Below, one piece after another: positions 43,228 to 52,635 of a DNA stretch of 64,000 bases. Below the pieces are notes generated by a model, which was given only the letters and a program-made list of their open reading frames with translations, did no database searches and was not told where the DNA came from. Within the stretch, counting starts at the first letter, position 1, and each line of letters opens with the position of its first letter. This stretch comes from an uncultured Candidatus Melainabacteria bacterium (GTDB taxonomy: Bacteria > Cyanobacteriota > Vampirovibrionia > Gastranaerophilales > Gastranaerophilaceae): the NCBI GenBank assembly GCA_934717855.1, contig CAKUZI010000005.1:62001-126000 (forward strand), written 5' to 3'. The translations under genes were made by a program, and so were the position numbers.

Positions 43228-44843
43228 TCTACAACAGTAATTCTACCGTCGTCTTTTAATTCTACAGGCGCATTTAATTTTTTGATGTAATCGCAAGTTA
43301 ATTTATCTTTATCAAAGTCAAAATTCTCATCAATTTCACCTTTTTCAATTTTATTAGAAATTAAATTATCTCCGCCCGATGCTAAGAAATCATCTGTTGC
43401 AACAGTATAAACTTTATCTGTTCTAGGATTATTTATATCGATAGAAGTTTCTTTTCCTGCTTTATCAATAAATGATGCAGCTTTTAATTCTCCATTTCTG
43501 CTAACAGTATATTTCAAACCTGATGGCATAATAATTCCCGGTTTATGCCCTGGATCTGTGAACGATTTTGCCCCAACTTTCAAAGCATCCACAAGTTCTT
43601 TTTCTGTTAATTTTAGTTTTACCATATTATTTTTTAATGGAACAACTTCAAATACTTGTCGCGAATCTAAAGGACCTTGTTCGAAGAAGCCTCTAATATT
43701 GCCTGCATTGATAATCGCTAAATCAGTTCCAAATTCTTCTCTTACCGCATCCATAATCAAAAATGCATTAGGGTTTGGATCAATTAATCTTTCCTTAGTT
43801 GGACCTGTTGCAAGTTTTACTTCACCTAAATGCTCAGGCTTTCCTAAAATTTGGTCAAAAACACCTTTCAAAACTCTGTTTCGTTTAAATATACTTGACG
43901 GCGTAACATTATTTTGAACTTTAACAATAGTACCTTTTTCATCATCCCAAGTAATTTTCAAATCACCAAAGTATTCACCGTCTTTTCCTGCTTGGGTAAT
44001 AACAACGGGTTCATTTGATTTTGAAGTCAAGAGATTTTTTCCCTCTTCAACACCTTTTAACAAATCGTGCGTATGTCCGCCCACAATTACGTCAATCCCT
44101 GATGTTTCTTGAGCCAATCTCTTATCTTTTGTCAATCCGCAGTGAGAAAGGACAATGACTTTATTAATACCTTGTTTTTTGTAGTCATTAATAGCGTTTT
44201 GAACATCTTTTAATGTTTTTTCAAAATCATCAACACCTATTTGTTTTCTAGAATCATTATCTCTAATTCTTTCATGCAAATCAGGAGGAGCTAAACCAAT
44301 AATTGCGTATTTATGACCATTTTTTTCTAAAACAAATGATTTTTCAATAACTCCATCTAAAGGATTTCCTTTCGGAATTTGCAAATTCATACCTAAACTT
44401 TTGAACTTTGCACCTTTTTTACTTTCTGCAATTTCAGGAGGATTTTCATCATATTCGTGATTTCCGTCCGATGTTGCTTCAATACCTAGCGCATTCATGT
44501 AGGTATTGGCCGCTTTTGCAATTTTTGTATCCGCCCCCGCAGAAATATCTCCGGCAGCTAACACTAACTTATCAGCTGTAGAATTTTTATTTTGATAATC
44601 ATAAAGCTCTTTTGCTGAATAAATTCTTGACATATTACCAATTCTGCCATGGTTATCATTTATATAAAAAATGTCAGTTGTGATATATTTTGGAGATTTT
44701 TCCTGTTTTTTATCAGACTTTTCAAATTTATCTTGAACCGGTTGCGCCAACACTTTCTGAGAATCAGAGTGCGTTTGTGTAGTCTGCAAATTCGTTGTAG
44801 CCCTGAATGAAATCTTTGGAAGATTTGTTAACGATATATTCAT
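43224..44843 (-). CDS. 5'-nucleotidase-like metallophosphatase with SFxA motif
   Basis: A 539-aa two-domain enzyme of the UshA/5'-nucleotidase type. Metal ligands are in FYINDNHGRIGN, AAGDISAG, TSDGNHEYD, VIVLSHCGLT and VIVGGHTHDLL. The C-terminal substrate domain has IINAGNIRGFFEQGPL and DDFLASGGDN. Related enzymes are normally exported through a signal peptide, but this one has none. Instead its N-terminus reads MNISLTNLPKISFRATTNL, carrying the SFxA motif, followed by a Lys/Gln-rich linker to about residue 50. Natural substrates are probably nucleotides or related phosphoesters. Confidence 0.9.
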   Translation of the reverse strand: MNISLTNLPKISFRATTNLQTTQTHSDSQKVLAQPVQDKFEKSDKKQEKSPKYITTDIFYINDNHGRIGNMSRIYSAKELYDYQNKNSTADKLVLAAGDISAGADTKIAKAANTYMNALGIEATSDGNHEYDENPPEIAESKKGAKFKSLGMNLQIPKGNPLDGVIEKSFVLEKNGHKYAIIGLAPPDLHERIRDNDSRKQIGVDDFEKTLKDVQNAINDYKKQGINKVIVLSHCGLTKDKRLAQETSGIDVIVGGHTHDLLKGVEEGKNLLTSKSNEPVVITQAGKDGEYFGDLKITWDDEKGTIVKVQNNVTPSSIFKRNRVLKGVFDQILGKPEHLGEVKLATGPTKERLIDPNPNAFLIMDAVREEFGTDLAIINAGNIRGFFEQGPLDSRQVFEVVPLKNNMVKLKLTEKELVDALKVGAKSFTDPGHKPGIIMPSGLKYTVSRNGELKAASFIDKAGKETSIDINNPRTDKVYTVATDDFLASGGDNLISNKIEKGEIDENFDFDKDKLTCDYIKKLNAPVELKDDGRITVVD

Positions 44844-44922
44844 ATTTTTTCACCTTTTATTTTACTAAATTAAACATCATCAAGATTTTTTTTGCTTAAA
44901 TTTTGCCTAATATTAAATAACA

Positions 44923-46386
44923 TTAAGCAACTTGTCCGATATAATTTCTTTCAACAATCATTGGCTGAGGTTGCTGAACTTGTGGTTGAGTTTGTAATTG
45001 TGGCTGAATTCGTGGTTGCATAGTACTTTGGGCTTTCTTTTTCAATTCTTTATATGTTTTAAGACCTTCAACCCAATTTTCTACAACATTAACATCTTCA
45101 GCAACAACAGCCTGAGGAAGTGCTGCGTGGTGGATTTTTGGAAGCAAAAAGTCTTCCGAATACTCAACGGCTTTTGAAACATTATCATCTGTATCATTAC
45201 AAATAAATGTCATTTTACCATTTTTATCAGTTCTTGTACCTGTTATTGTAATTTCATGACCATTGATAATTGTATTATTTGCATCAACTTGTGTATACCC
45301 GATAATAACATTTTCGCCCATATTTAAAGCATCAGTTATCTGTTTTTTCATTGTTTTAAAATCTGTTTCATATCCCACTAATCTAGCATTTTCATCAACT
45401 GTTTGATAAGTTACAGACATTTTATTTTTATCTTCTACTACTGATTCAGTAAATGTTTTTTCAAATTCAATTAAACCTTTATCATTTTGGTTAAATTTAC
45501 CTGCACGCTTGTCGATCAAAGAGTTATAAGATTGTTGAGAACCTATTTGCATAAATGTTGATTGCATTAAAACATCCAACGGAGAACGTTCATATTTATC
45601 TTTATCAACTGTTTGAATTTGAGCTCTTATAATCGCATTTTTATCAGGGGCAAATTTCAAATCAGCAGTATCAAAGTTCTTTGCTTCATAAGGAATTTCA
45701 AAAGCATTCAACAACCAAATTGCATCAAGGGTATTATCTGCTAAATTGTTCATCTTTATTGTTTTTTGAACAGACATGTTTGGAGAACTCATTCCCTCTG
45801 CAAATCTTGCAAATTCTGCAGGATGTTTGTCTGCCAAATTAAACTCAATACTTGAAGCTACGCAAGTTCCAGAATGTTCAACATCAATTTCATCCGGTTT
45901 ATTCTGTTCTAAAGACGCTACTTTTTCTCTAAATTGGTTTGGGATATTTCCAAATTGTTGAGTAATAATATGTGGATCATAAATTGTATTTATTGTGTTT
46001 TTTAAAATTGTTGCTTTATCCAAACCTTGAGCTCTGTTTGTAGTAGCTATTTTGTACAAATTATCTAAAGTTGTAGAATTGTCGTTTGAATCCGCATTCA
46101 ATAAAGCTCCAGTTTTTAACAAAGTATTTAATTGTTTTCTACAATCTTTATCAACAACTTTAACAAGCTCATTGTATTTATTTTTTTCATCTTTTGAAGA
46201 TAATTCTGTTCTTAATCTAGAAGCAGTTAGAGCCTTGTTATAAGGGACTTGTGTCATTTGCGGATTGTCAGCAGTAAAAGATGGAACAGATCCTTTTACA
46301 ACTGGATTTGTAGCATGCTGAACTTTCACAGATTTTACTGTGTTATAATTATTGTATTGATTGGTATCAATATTTAATGAGTACAC
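44923..46386 (-). CDS. Candidate papain-like cysteine peptidase with SFxA motif
   Basis: A 487-aa protein with no family I can name. Residues 34-40 read VPSFTAD, the SFxA motif. A Cys-His-Asn arrangement suggests a papain-like fold: HSGTCVASSIEFN (Cys175, like the G-x-C-(W/V)-A motif of C1/C39 peptidases), IINGHEITITG (His377) and FICNDTDDN (Asn397/Asp398), in the right order and spacing. The C-terminal 45 residues are a Gln/Pro-rich repeat tail (PRIQPQLQTQPQVQQPQP). No signal peptide is seen. It neighbours the SFxA 5'-nucleotidase. The function is inference. Confidence 0.65.
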   Translation of the reverse strand: MYSLNIDTNQYNNYNTVKSVKVQHATNPVVKGSVPSFTADNPQMTQVPYNKALTASRLRTELSSKDEKNKYNELVKVVDKDCRKQLNTLLKTGALLNADSNDNSTTLDNLYKIATTNRAQGLDKATILKNTINTIYDPHIITQQFGNIPNQFREKVASLEQNKPDEIDVEHSGTCVASSIEFNLADKHPAEFARFAEGMSSPNMSVQKTIKMNNLADNTLDAIWLLNAFEIPYEAKNFDTADLKFAPDKNAIIRAQIQTVDKDKYERSPLDVLMQSTFMQIGSQQSYNSLIDKRAGKFNQNDKGLIEFEKTFTESVVEDKNKMSVTYQTVDENARLVGYETDFKTMKKQITDALNMGENVIIGYTQVDANNTIINGHEITITGTRTDKNGKMTFICNDTDDNVSKAVEYSEDFLLPKIHHAALPQAVVAEDVNVVENWVEGLKTYKELKKKAQSTMQPRIQPQLQTQPQVQQPQPMIVERNYIGQVA

Positions 46387-46488
46387 AATTTCACTCCACT
46401 ACTACAATTATATAAAAAATAAAAATAAAAAAAAATTGCTAAATCAAAACAATTTAAATTTACAAATGTTACAATTAGGGATAAAAAT

Positions 46489-47460
46489 TTGAAAATAAAA
46501 CCATTAACAAAAGAACAACTCATAATCTCAATAGACAGACTAACTCGATTTAAAGAAACTGAAACAAAGTACTTACGTGTTTTTAAAGATATTATTGTCA
46601 CCAACCTTATTGAACCAAAAATCAAAAGACACGAACTTGATGAGATAGATTATGAAGATATTAAAAATTATGCAGAAGAAATAATCAACTCTTCTGTTGC
46701 CAACATCCAAAACGATTTACAAATCAACCAAAACTTATTTGAATATGAAAATTCTGTTTTTAATTTGAGTAAAAACACGCAAACTCTTCTTAAAAACAAA
46801 ATCAATTATAAAGCTATAATTAATATTTTTCCTGACGAAATACCAAACAATTTAAAATGGTTAAAAACATACAAAGGGAGCCTAAACACTGCAAACGGCC
46901 TTGGATACCCTGTCCAAAAGATAGTATTGTGCGAGGGAATTACGGAAGAAATATTATTACCGGTGTTTTCAAAACTCTGCGGATTTAACTTTGATGAACA
47001 CGGGATTCATGTGATTTCTGCCGGCGGGAAAAATCAAGTTGTTAAATATTTTTACAACTTTGCAGAATGCCTAAAAATTCCGATTTTTGTACTGTTGGAT
47101 AATGATGCTAAAAAAAATCTTGAAGAAATCAATCCAAAACTTCGGAACTTCGACAAAATTCATTTGTTAAAAAGTGGAGAATTTGAAGATTTACTTCCAA
47201 ATTCACTAATTGCAAGAACTCTCAACTACGCGACTCAAAACATATCACTTGCACCTATTGATGAACTAGAAGAAGCAACATCAAAAGTTGAATTTTTAGA
47301 AGAATTCTTTAAACATAGAGGGGTTCATGAGTTTAAAAAAGCAGAATTCGCTAATTTGGTAAAACAAAATATCAAAGACGTCAGCGACGTATCTGAAGAA
47401 ATTGTAGAAATTATAGACGAAATAAAAGGGACATATAGTCCCTTGAAAAATGGAGTTTAA
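46489..47460 (+). CDS. Stand-alone Toprim-domain protein (OLD-like Toprim)
   Basis: A 323-aa protein with a helical N-terminal region (1-135) and a Toprim domain (about 140-235). KIVLCEGITEEILLPVF supplies the catalytic Glu, and IFVLLDNDAKK the DxD metal site, most like the Toprim half of OLD-family nucleases. The OLD ATPase domain is missing and no ATPase is encoded beside it. TTG is the start, supported by AGGG at 8 nt. It is divergent from the candidate peptidase and convergent with the flagellar genes. A nuclease role in repair or defence is possible but unproven. Confidence 0.75.
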   Translation: MKIKPLTKEQLIISIDRLTRFKETETKYLRVFKDIIVTNLIEPKIKRHELDEIDYEDIKNYAEEIINSSVANIQNDLQINQNLFEYENSVFNLSKNTQTLLKNKINYKAIINIFPDEIPNNLKWLKTYKGSLNTANGLGYPVQKIVLCEGITEEILLPVFSKLCGFNFDEHGIHVISAGGKNQVVKYFYNFAECLKIPIFVLLDNDAKKNLEEINPKLRNFDKIHLLKSGEFEDLLPNSLIARTLNYATQNISLAPIDELEEATSKVEFLEEFFKHRGVHEFKKAEFANLVKQNIKDVSDVSEEIVEIIDEIKGTYSPLKNGV

Positions 47461-47474
47461 AATATGCTTTAAGT

Positions 47475-48311
47475 CTAGCTTCCTACTAACCTCAATGCTT
47501 CTTGTAAAAGTTCTTTTTGAGATTGAATCAACTTATTTGAAACATCCATCTGAACCTTTGCCATTTGGTAGTAAGATATATTAGCTTTGAAATCTGCATT
47601 TGACATTTCTAATAAACCTGAACGAATTTCTCCAACACCGATTAAAGGTTTACCTGACTCTTCTGTTTCTAAAAATTGGCCACCTTTGAATTCATACAAT
47701 GCTGCAGAATTGTTAAAGTTTCTTGTCGTAATTCTATATAATGGAACAGTACGTTTTCCGTTATCTGCTTTTCCGTAGATTGTACCATCTCCTTTTATTT
47801 CATAATCGTCGTATTTACCTAAATATTTACCATTATTCGGATCAATCCACATTTTTATATTTGTAGTCGGAATATCAAGAGCTCCACCTTTCATAGCAGT
47901 TTCTTGATAAAGGTCAGAAGTTATAGATTTAGTTCCTTGCATAATTTCACCTTTATCATTTAGAATATAGCCTTGAACTGTATTTCCGCTTCGATCTCTG
48001 TATACGCCCTCTTTGTCAAATGTAAATTCACCCAATCTTGTATAAATACTTTTCCCCTCAGCATTTTTTACCAAAAAGAAACCTTTACCTTCTAAGAATA
48101 GATTTTCTTTTGAAGTACCTGGGGTTGATTTACCTTGATCCATTTTCTTGTTATAGTCATCAGAAATTGCTCCACCAAGGAATGTCTTGAAATTAACTTG
48201 CTGTTCCCTAAACCCCGGAGTATAAACGTTTGTCATGTTGTTAGCAATAACGTCTATCCAGTTCGTTGTTGATTTTTGAGTATTTAAAGCTGTTACAAAT
48301 GAATCATTCAT
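47475..48311 (-). CDS. Flagellar hook/basal-body rod protein (FlgE/F/G family)
   Basis: A 278-aa axial flagellar protein. The N-terminal signature WIDVIANNMTNVYTPGFREQ matches the ANNxAN-x-T-x-GF rod/hook motif. The middle has FLEGKGFFLVKN and YTRLGEFTFDKEGVYRDRSGNTVQGYIL. The C-terminus (GLLEMSNADFKANISYYQMAKVQMDVSNKL in two parts) is the second family block. The length is nearest FlgG/FlgF, but subtype is uncertain. It starts within the fliK stop (TAATG), so it is coupled to fliK. Confidence 0.88.
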   Translation of the reverse strand: MNDSFVTALNTQKSTTNWIDVIANNMTNVYTPGFREQQVNFKTFLGGAISDDYNKKMDQGKSTPGTSKENLFLEGKGFFLVKNAEGKSIYTRLGEFTFDKEGVYRDRSGNTVQGYILNDKGEIMQGTKSITSDLYQETAMKGGALDIPTTNIKMWIDPNNGKYLGKYDDYEIKGDGTIYGKADNGKRTVPLYRITTRNFNNSAALYEFKGGQFLETEESGKPLIGVGEIRSGLLEMSNADFKANISYYQMAKVQMDVSNKLIQSQKELLQEALRLVGS

Positions 48312-49144
48312 TACTGTTTCTCCTTATTTTGACGTCTTTGCTGTTGCTGTTGACGAGAATTACTATAACTTAACTGAGAGTATGACAAATTTTGTTCATC
48401 AAATCTCTGTTTTAAGAAAGATATATTATTTCTTAGATATTGTTCAACCGCTTTATCACCCGGGATAAAGTTAGCTGACAAACTACCATCTTTATTTACT
48501 TTTATAATGACAGAAACATCTTTGTCAAAATCTATTCTAAATGGTTGATTAGTTTTCATTGATTCAGCCAATTTATCCATCAATACAGATGAAACTTGAA
48601 CATTTTGCTGAATATTTTGGGCTCCATCAGCCACTTGATCATTAATATTTGCAACTATCCCTTTCATAGACATATCTGTATTTTGGACAAGATTGGCAAA
48701 GAAATTAGCATCTGAATCAGACATATTTATTACATCATAATCAAAAGTTGTTGCAGAATTTACAGTAGACATCAAACTTTTAGTATTTAACAAATCCTGA
48801 ATATTTTGAGATAACAAAGATTGCCCCTCATTATGATATTTATAATCTGTGAAATTAATTCCTCCCGAATAAACATTATTCGGAACTATATCATCAGGTT
48901 CTTTCATTTCTTCTGCTAATTTATTCGCTTCCTTATTTGAATCCTTTTGAGTTTTCTTATCATTTGAAACTTTTTTATCATCTTTAGAAGTTTCTTTAGT
49001 GTCTTCAGTTTTGGAAGCAGTTTTCATCTCATCTTCAAAAGACTTATCAGCTTTAGAACTACTACTCGGCTTTGATTGACTTTTTGTAGAGCTTACATCT
49101 GAAGTGCTTGCTGTTGCAGCTGCTGCCGATGTACTAACATTCAT
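48311..49144 (-). CDS. fliK: Flagellar hook-length control protein FliK
   Basis: A 277-aa protein. The N-terminal half is low complexity (Ser/Ala/Lys-rich, SSTKSQSKPSSSSK), as in other FliK proteins that act as molecular rulers. The C-terminal Flg_hook domain (about 195-260) reads PFRIDFDKDVSVIIKVNKDG and AVEQYLRNNISFLKQRFDEQ, the region that switches export specificity at FlhB. The tail is Gln/Arg-rich (RQQQQQRRQNK). The ATG at 49144 has GGAGGT; the upstream ATG at 49159 lies inside fliJ. Confidence 0.85.
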   Translation of the reverse strand: MNVSTSAAAATASTSDVSSTKSQSKPSSSSKADKSFEDEMKTASKTEDTKETSKDDKKVSNDKKTQKDSNKEANKLAEEMKEPDDIVPNNVYSGGINFTDYKYHNEGQSLLSQNIQDLLNTKSLMSTVNSATTFDYDVINMSDSDANFFANLVQNTDMSMKGIVANINDQVADGAQNIQQNVQVSSVLMDKLAESMKTNQPFRIDFDKDVSVIIKVNKDGSLSANFIPGDKAVEQYLRNNISFLKQRFDEQNLSYSQLSYSNSRQQQQQRRQNKEKQ

Positions 49145-49145
49145 T

Positions 49146-49634
49146 TTAACTACCTCCATCTATTTGTTCTAATTGTTTTAAAATCATGGCTTCTTCTTCA
49201 GCCTTTTCTTGACTTTGCCTAAAGTATCTTGTTACACCAAGCTCAGAATATTGTTTTAATTCCGCGGCCTTTTCTTCTGCAATATAGGCTTCTCTATTCT
49301 TCTCTTTGTGTTTTTCAAGAACTTTTACACCTTGTTCGAGCTTTATCAGCTTTTGTTTTTCAATTTCCAATTTTTGCTGTAATTCAACTCGGATTGCTTC
49401 AAGTTGCTCTGCTTTTTCCCATAAATGTATCAAATAGTTGTCATAAGTTTCATACATCATCGGATCTGCAAGTCGCATATTTTGTTTTGTAGCCAGAATT
49501 TCTTGTTCGTTACGCTTTATGTTCTCTTCTGCTTCATAAACCGCCTGTTGAGCTTTTTGAACTACCGTCAATTGCTCTTCTTTTTTACGAATTCTGAAAT
49601 CCAGAACTTTCTGCAATCTGTACCTGAAAGGCAT
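49146..49634 (-). CDS. fliJ: Flagellar export chaperone FliJ
   Basis: A 162-aa, almost entirely coiled-coil protein that begins PFRYRLQKVLDFRIRKKEEQ, the typical FliJ start. FliJ is the central stalk of the flagellar type III ATPase FliI and escorts chaperones. The fliK Shine-Dalgarno GGAGG is formed by the last codons of fliJ. The order fliJ-fliK-hook gene is a common flagellar arrangement; fliI would be expected upstream but is not in the window. Confidence 0.88.
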   Translation of the reverse strand: MPFRYRLQKVLDFRIRKKEEQLTVVQKAQQAVYEAEENIKRNEQEILATKQNMRLADPMMYETYDNYLIHLWEKAEQLEAIRVELQQKLEIEKQKLIKLEQGVKVLEKHKEKNREAYIAEEKAAELKQYSELGVTRYFRQSQEKAEEEAMILKQLEQIDGGS

Positions 49635-49722
49635 TTTATACCACTCTTTTTAGATTATTATGACTGATTTTATCGCCTTAATAATCATCTATATGAATGA
49701 TTTAATAATTTTATACAAAAAG

Positions 49723-50544
49723 TCAATCTAAAATCGTTACGCCTGTACCGGTTCCTCGATTTCTATTTGAATAATAGTATCCTCGATTAGTTTGAACACC
49801 AACTTCCTCCCCATTTCCCGCCATTGCTCTTTCAGCCTCAAAATAATCCATATAAGCAGGATCCATTGCAGGCGTAATTCCTGTTGGCATACCTATAAAT
49901 TGGTTTTTAAAATTTCCCCACAACGTATTTTTCCAATTACTTCCTGACATGCCAGTAAAAACGGGAGGCCTATAACTATTTTGAGCAGAATAATTTGAAG
50001 TATTGGAAGAAAATGAATTATAATTTCTAGATGCTATTTTTAATGTTTCAAACCGACTTGCCAAATCTCCCTCTTGCACTGCCCCAAACAACCTTTGTTC
50101 AAGTCGTTCTATCCTATTTTTTGCACTATCATATTCATAAGTTTGCAACATTATCTGTTTTTCAAGTTTTTCTATTCCTGAAAACTGATTTGCAACAAGT
50201 TTTTCACCGTCACTTATAGAACTTTTTCTATTTACTTTTGTTCGATAAATAATCGGACGTCCGTAATAGCCATCATATGGTTGTCTATATTGAATATTCG
50301 GTTGTGAATTATAATAATTACCGGTATAAGGATTATAATAATTATTATTATAATAATGTCGATAATAGTAATTGTTTGGATAAGGTGTTGGATGATAACA
50401 ATTACCATTCATATACCTTATATTGGGCGGATAATAGTCATTATTGTAACTATTAAAGCCATTTAAGACATTTGCTAAAATTCCCGCTTCTGCACAATTT
50501 AATGTTAAAAACAATATTCCAAATAATAGTAAAAATTTTTTCAT
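49723..50544 (-). CDS. Exported Tyr/Asn-rich protein with LFG coiled-coil motif
   Basis: A 273-aa exported protein with a signal peptide (LLLFGILFLTLNCAEA). A low-complexity segment of Tyr, Asn and Pro covers about residues 30-100 (YYYRHYYNNNYYNPYTGNYY). A short helical module follows (EKLEKQIMLQTYEYDS, RIERLEQRLFGAVQEGDLASR, about 122-168). From memory, this IE-x-LE-x-LFG pattern recurs in exported proteins of Melainabacteria. The C-terminal third is Gly/Asn-rich. It may be a surface or matrix protein; the function is unknown. Confidence 0.75.
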   Translation of the reverse strand: MKKFLLLFGILFLTLNCAEAGILANVLNGFNSYNNDYYPPNIRYMNGNCYHPTPYPNNYYYRHYYNNNYYNPYTGNYYNSQPNIQYRQPYDGYYGRPIIYRTKVNRKSSISDGEKLVANQFSGIEKLEKQIMLQTYEYDSAKNRIERLEQRLFGAVQEGDLASRFETLKIASRNYNSFSSNTSNYSAQNSYRPPVFTGMSGSNWKNTLWGNFKNQFIGMPTGITPAMDPAYMDYFEAERAMAGNGEEVGVQTNRGYYYSNRNRGTGTGVTILD

Positions 50545-50635
50545 ATAAACCTCACCTCAAACATAAAATATTACATAGTTTATAAATATTCATTCCTCTA
50601 TTGACTATTTTAATTAACTAATTTATGTAAATTCT

Positions 50636-50664
50636 TTGCTTAAAAACAAAACATGTGTTACAAA
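50636..50664 (+). promoter_or_regulatory. Promoter of the GH38 gene, leaderless arrangement
   Basis: TTGCTT, a 17-nt spacer ending in TGT, and TACAAA (50659-50664), then 7 nt to the ATG with no Shine-Dalgarno. A TTGACT / TATGTA pair at 50601-50629 is an alternative promoter. Confidence 0.4.
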
Positions 50665-50671
50665 TAATAGT

Positions 50672-52603
50672 ATGAAAAAGACAGTAATCGCGTATTTGCA
50701 CACACATTGGGATAGAGAATGGTACAGAGAATTTGAAGTATTCAGACTTCGCTTGTTAAGAGTTTTTGATAATATTCTTGATTTATTAGAAAACAACAAA
50801 ATCCCGTCATTTTATTTTGACGGACAAGTTAGCGCACTGCTTGACTATTTAGAAATTCGACCTGAAAAAGAAGAACAAATTCGGAAATTTATCAAAGAGA
50901 AAAAACTTTTTATAGGCCCTTGCTATACTCTTGTAGACGAATTTTTAACAGACAGAACTGCTTTTACAAAAAACCTAGAAATCGGTCTAAAAATCTCAAA
51001 AGATTTCGGCTGTACTGATTTTATCGGCTATCTTGCAGACACTTTCGGTCATAGCCAAAATATTCCAAAGATTTTTAAAGAATTCGGGATTGACAAATGC
51101 GTTGTTTGGCGCGGTTGCGGAGATTTCCCAGCAGAATTTACTTTTAACGGAATTAATACAGTCAACTTAATTCGCGGTTATTTTATGGATATTTTTTCTG
51201 CACCAATGACAATTGAACAAAAAGCGAATTGGCTTAAAGGGAATTTAGACTTAATTGCAGAAAAGTCAGGAGAATACTTATTATTGCCTATTGGCGCAGA
51301 TCACCTTGGCATTGAGCATGATATAGCAGAACAAATTAAAAAAGTTAACTCTCTATTAAACGATTATGAAATCAAATTATCAAACCCGTTTGAATACTTT
51401 GAACTTGTAAAAGATAAATTTTCTCAATTTGAATGGAACAATGAATTACGCGACAACAGCAAAACATTTATCTTACAAGGCTCTTATTCCGCAAGAACAA
51501 AACTTAAACAATACAACGTAAAATGCACATACTTGTTAGAACAAGCTGATAAATTACAACAAAAATATGGCTCTGAATACAATTCAGTTATTGAATACGC
51601 TTACAAATTATTACTAAAAAACCAAGCTCACGACGGAATTTGTGGGTGTTCTACAGATCTAGTTCATAGAGAAAACATCACCCGCTACGAAAAAATAATT
51701 CAAATTACGAATACAATTATTGAAGAATTAAGATTAAAGCATAAATTCAAAACTCCAATTATGCAAAGCAAAGAGCTTATACCTGAATACAAAATTGTTT
51801 CAAAGTATTTTGGTGTAGAAAATTCTTTACTTTATGACACGCAAAAAATCCCAGTCACAGAAGATTTTTCTGAAATGTATAATCTTAAATATTTTCCTGC
51901 AACAAAAACAGATTTGAAACTAGAAGTAAAAAATGGCAAAATATTTTTGTCAAATAGCCAAAACAAACGAGTTCAAATTGAATTTGTAAGATTTAAAGAT
52001 GATGGTGACACATACAATTTTGGAGCTATTGAAGATGATTTGGGCGAAATTGCAGAAGTTTATTCATTTAAAAACAATATCATTAAAACAAGCTTTTTTG
52101 ATGTCCAAATTGAGTTTGGCGAAACTATAAACTTTAAAATAGAATGGGATAATAAACTTAAAAACCATTTGTGGCAGGTTAAATTTACACTAAAAAAACC
52201 AATAACAGAAACATATTCAGAAGACCTGAATTCTGTTATCAAACGAGAATTTAATCCAAATTATGACATGCGGAAACATTTACCAAAAACAAAAGGAATT
52301 GAAGTTAAGACTAACTTTGCTCCAATGCAAAGATACGTCGGAGTTCAGGGCTTTGGAGTTATTACGCAAGGACTAACGGAGTACGAAGTCAAAGAAAAGT
52401 CTTTACTTGTTACCATTTTGAGAAGTACAGGAATTATTTCAAATCCGCACAACCCATCTCGTTCAACTCCTGCTGGCCCACCGATAAATGTTCCGGAAGC
52501 ACAGCAATTAGGCTATAATTGTGCAGAATTTTCTTTAGCGTTCTTTGAACCAGAAGAATACCAAAAATATATTGATATTGATTTTCCACCAATTACAGAT
52601 TAA
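50672..52603 (+). CDS. Glycoside hydrolase family 38 alpha-mannosidase
   Basis: A 643-aa enzyme. The GH38 catalytic domain opens with YLHTHWDREWYREF (zinc-binding His-x-His-x-x-Asp). The nucleophile Asp is in GYLADTFGHSQNIPKIF (about residue 126), and NQAHDGICGCSTD marks the helical middle domain (about 325). The C-terminal beta domain (about 395-643) is shorter than in MngB-type enzymes of about 880 aa. It has no signal peptide and so is probably cytoplasmic, cleaving mannose from imported oligosaccharides. The ATG at 50672 is the first Met that fits the conserved start. Confidence 0.9.
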   Translation: MKKTVIAYLHTHWDREWYREFEVFRLRLLRVFDNILDLLENNKIPSFYFDGQVSALLDYLEIRPEKEEQIRKFIKEKKLFIGPCYTLVDEFLTDRTAFTKNLEIGLKISKDFGCTDFIGYLADTFGHSQNIPKIFKEFGIDKCVVWRGCGDFPAEFTFNGINTVNLIRGYFMDIFSAPMTIEQKANWLKGNLDLIAEKSGEYLLLPIGADHLGIEHDIAEQIKKVNSLLNDYEIKLSNPFEYFELVKDKFSQFEWNNELRDNSKTFILQGSYSARTKLKQYNVKCTYLLEQADKLQQKYGSEYNSVIEYAYKLLLKNQAHDGICGCSTDLVHRENITRYEKIIQITNTIIEELRLKHKFKTPIMQSKELIPEYKIVSKYFGVENSLLYDTQKIPVTEDFSEMYNLKYFPATKTDLKLEVKNGKIFLSNSQNKRVQIEFVRFKDDGDTYNFGAIEDDLGEIAEVYSFKNNIIKTSFFDVQIEFGETINFKIEWDNKLKNHLWQVKFTLKKPITETYSEDLNSVIKREFNPNYDMRKHLPKTKGIEVKTNFAPMQRYVGVQGFGVITQGLTEYEVKEKSLLVTILRSTGIISNPHNPSRSTPAGPPINVPEAQQLGYNCAEFSLAFFEPEEYQKYIDIDFPPITD

Positions 52604-52635
52604 AATAAGAACAAATAAAATAAAAGGAGAGTAAC

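Noticed and set aside
43558..43917. 119-codon plus-strand frame within the nucleotidase gene
   Set aside because: Antisense shadow of a conserved enzyme domain with no start signals.
46489..47460. Calling the Toprim protein a known defence system
   Set aside because: No ATPase, helicase or other defence gene is adjacent, and no mobile-element signs flank it; only the domain can be supported.
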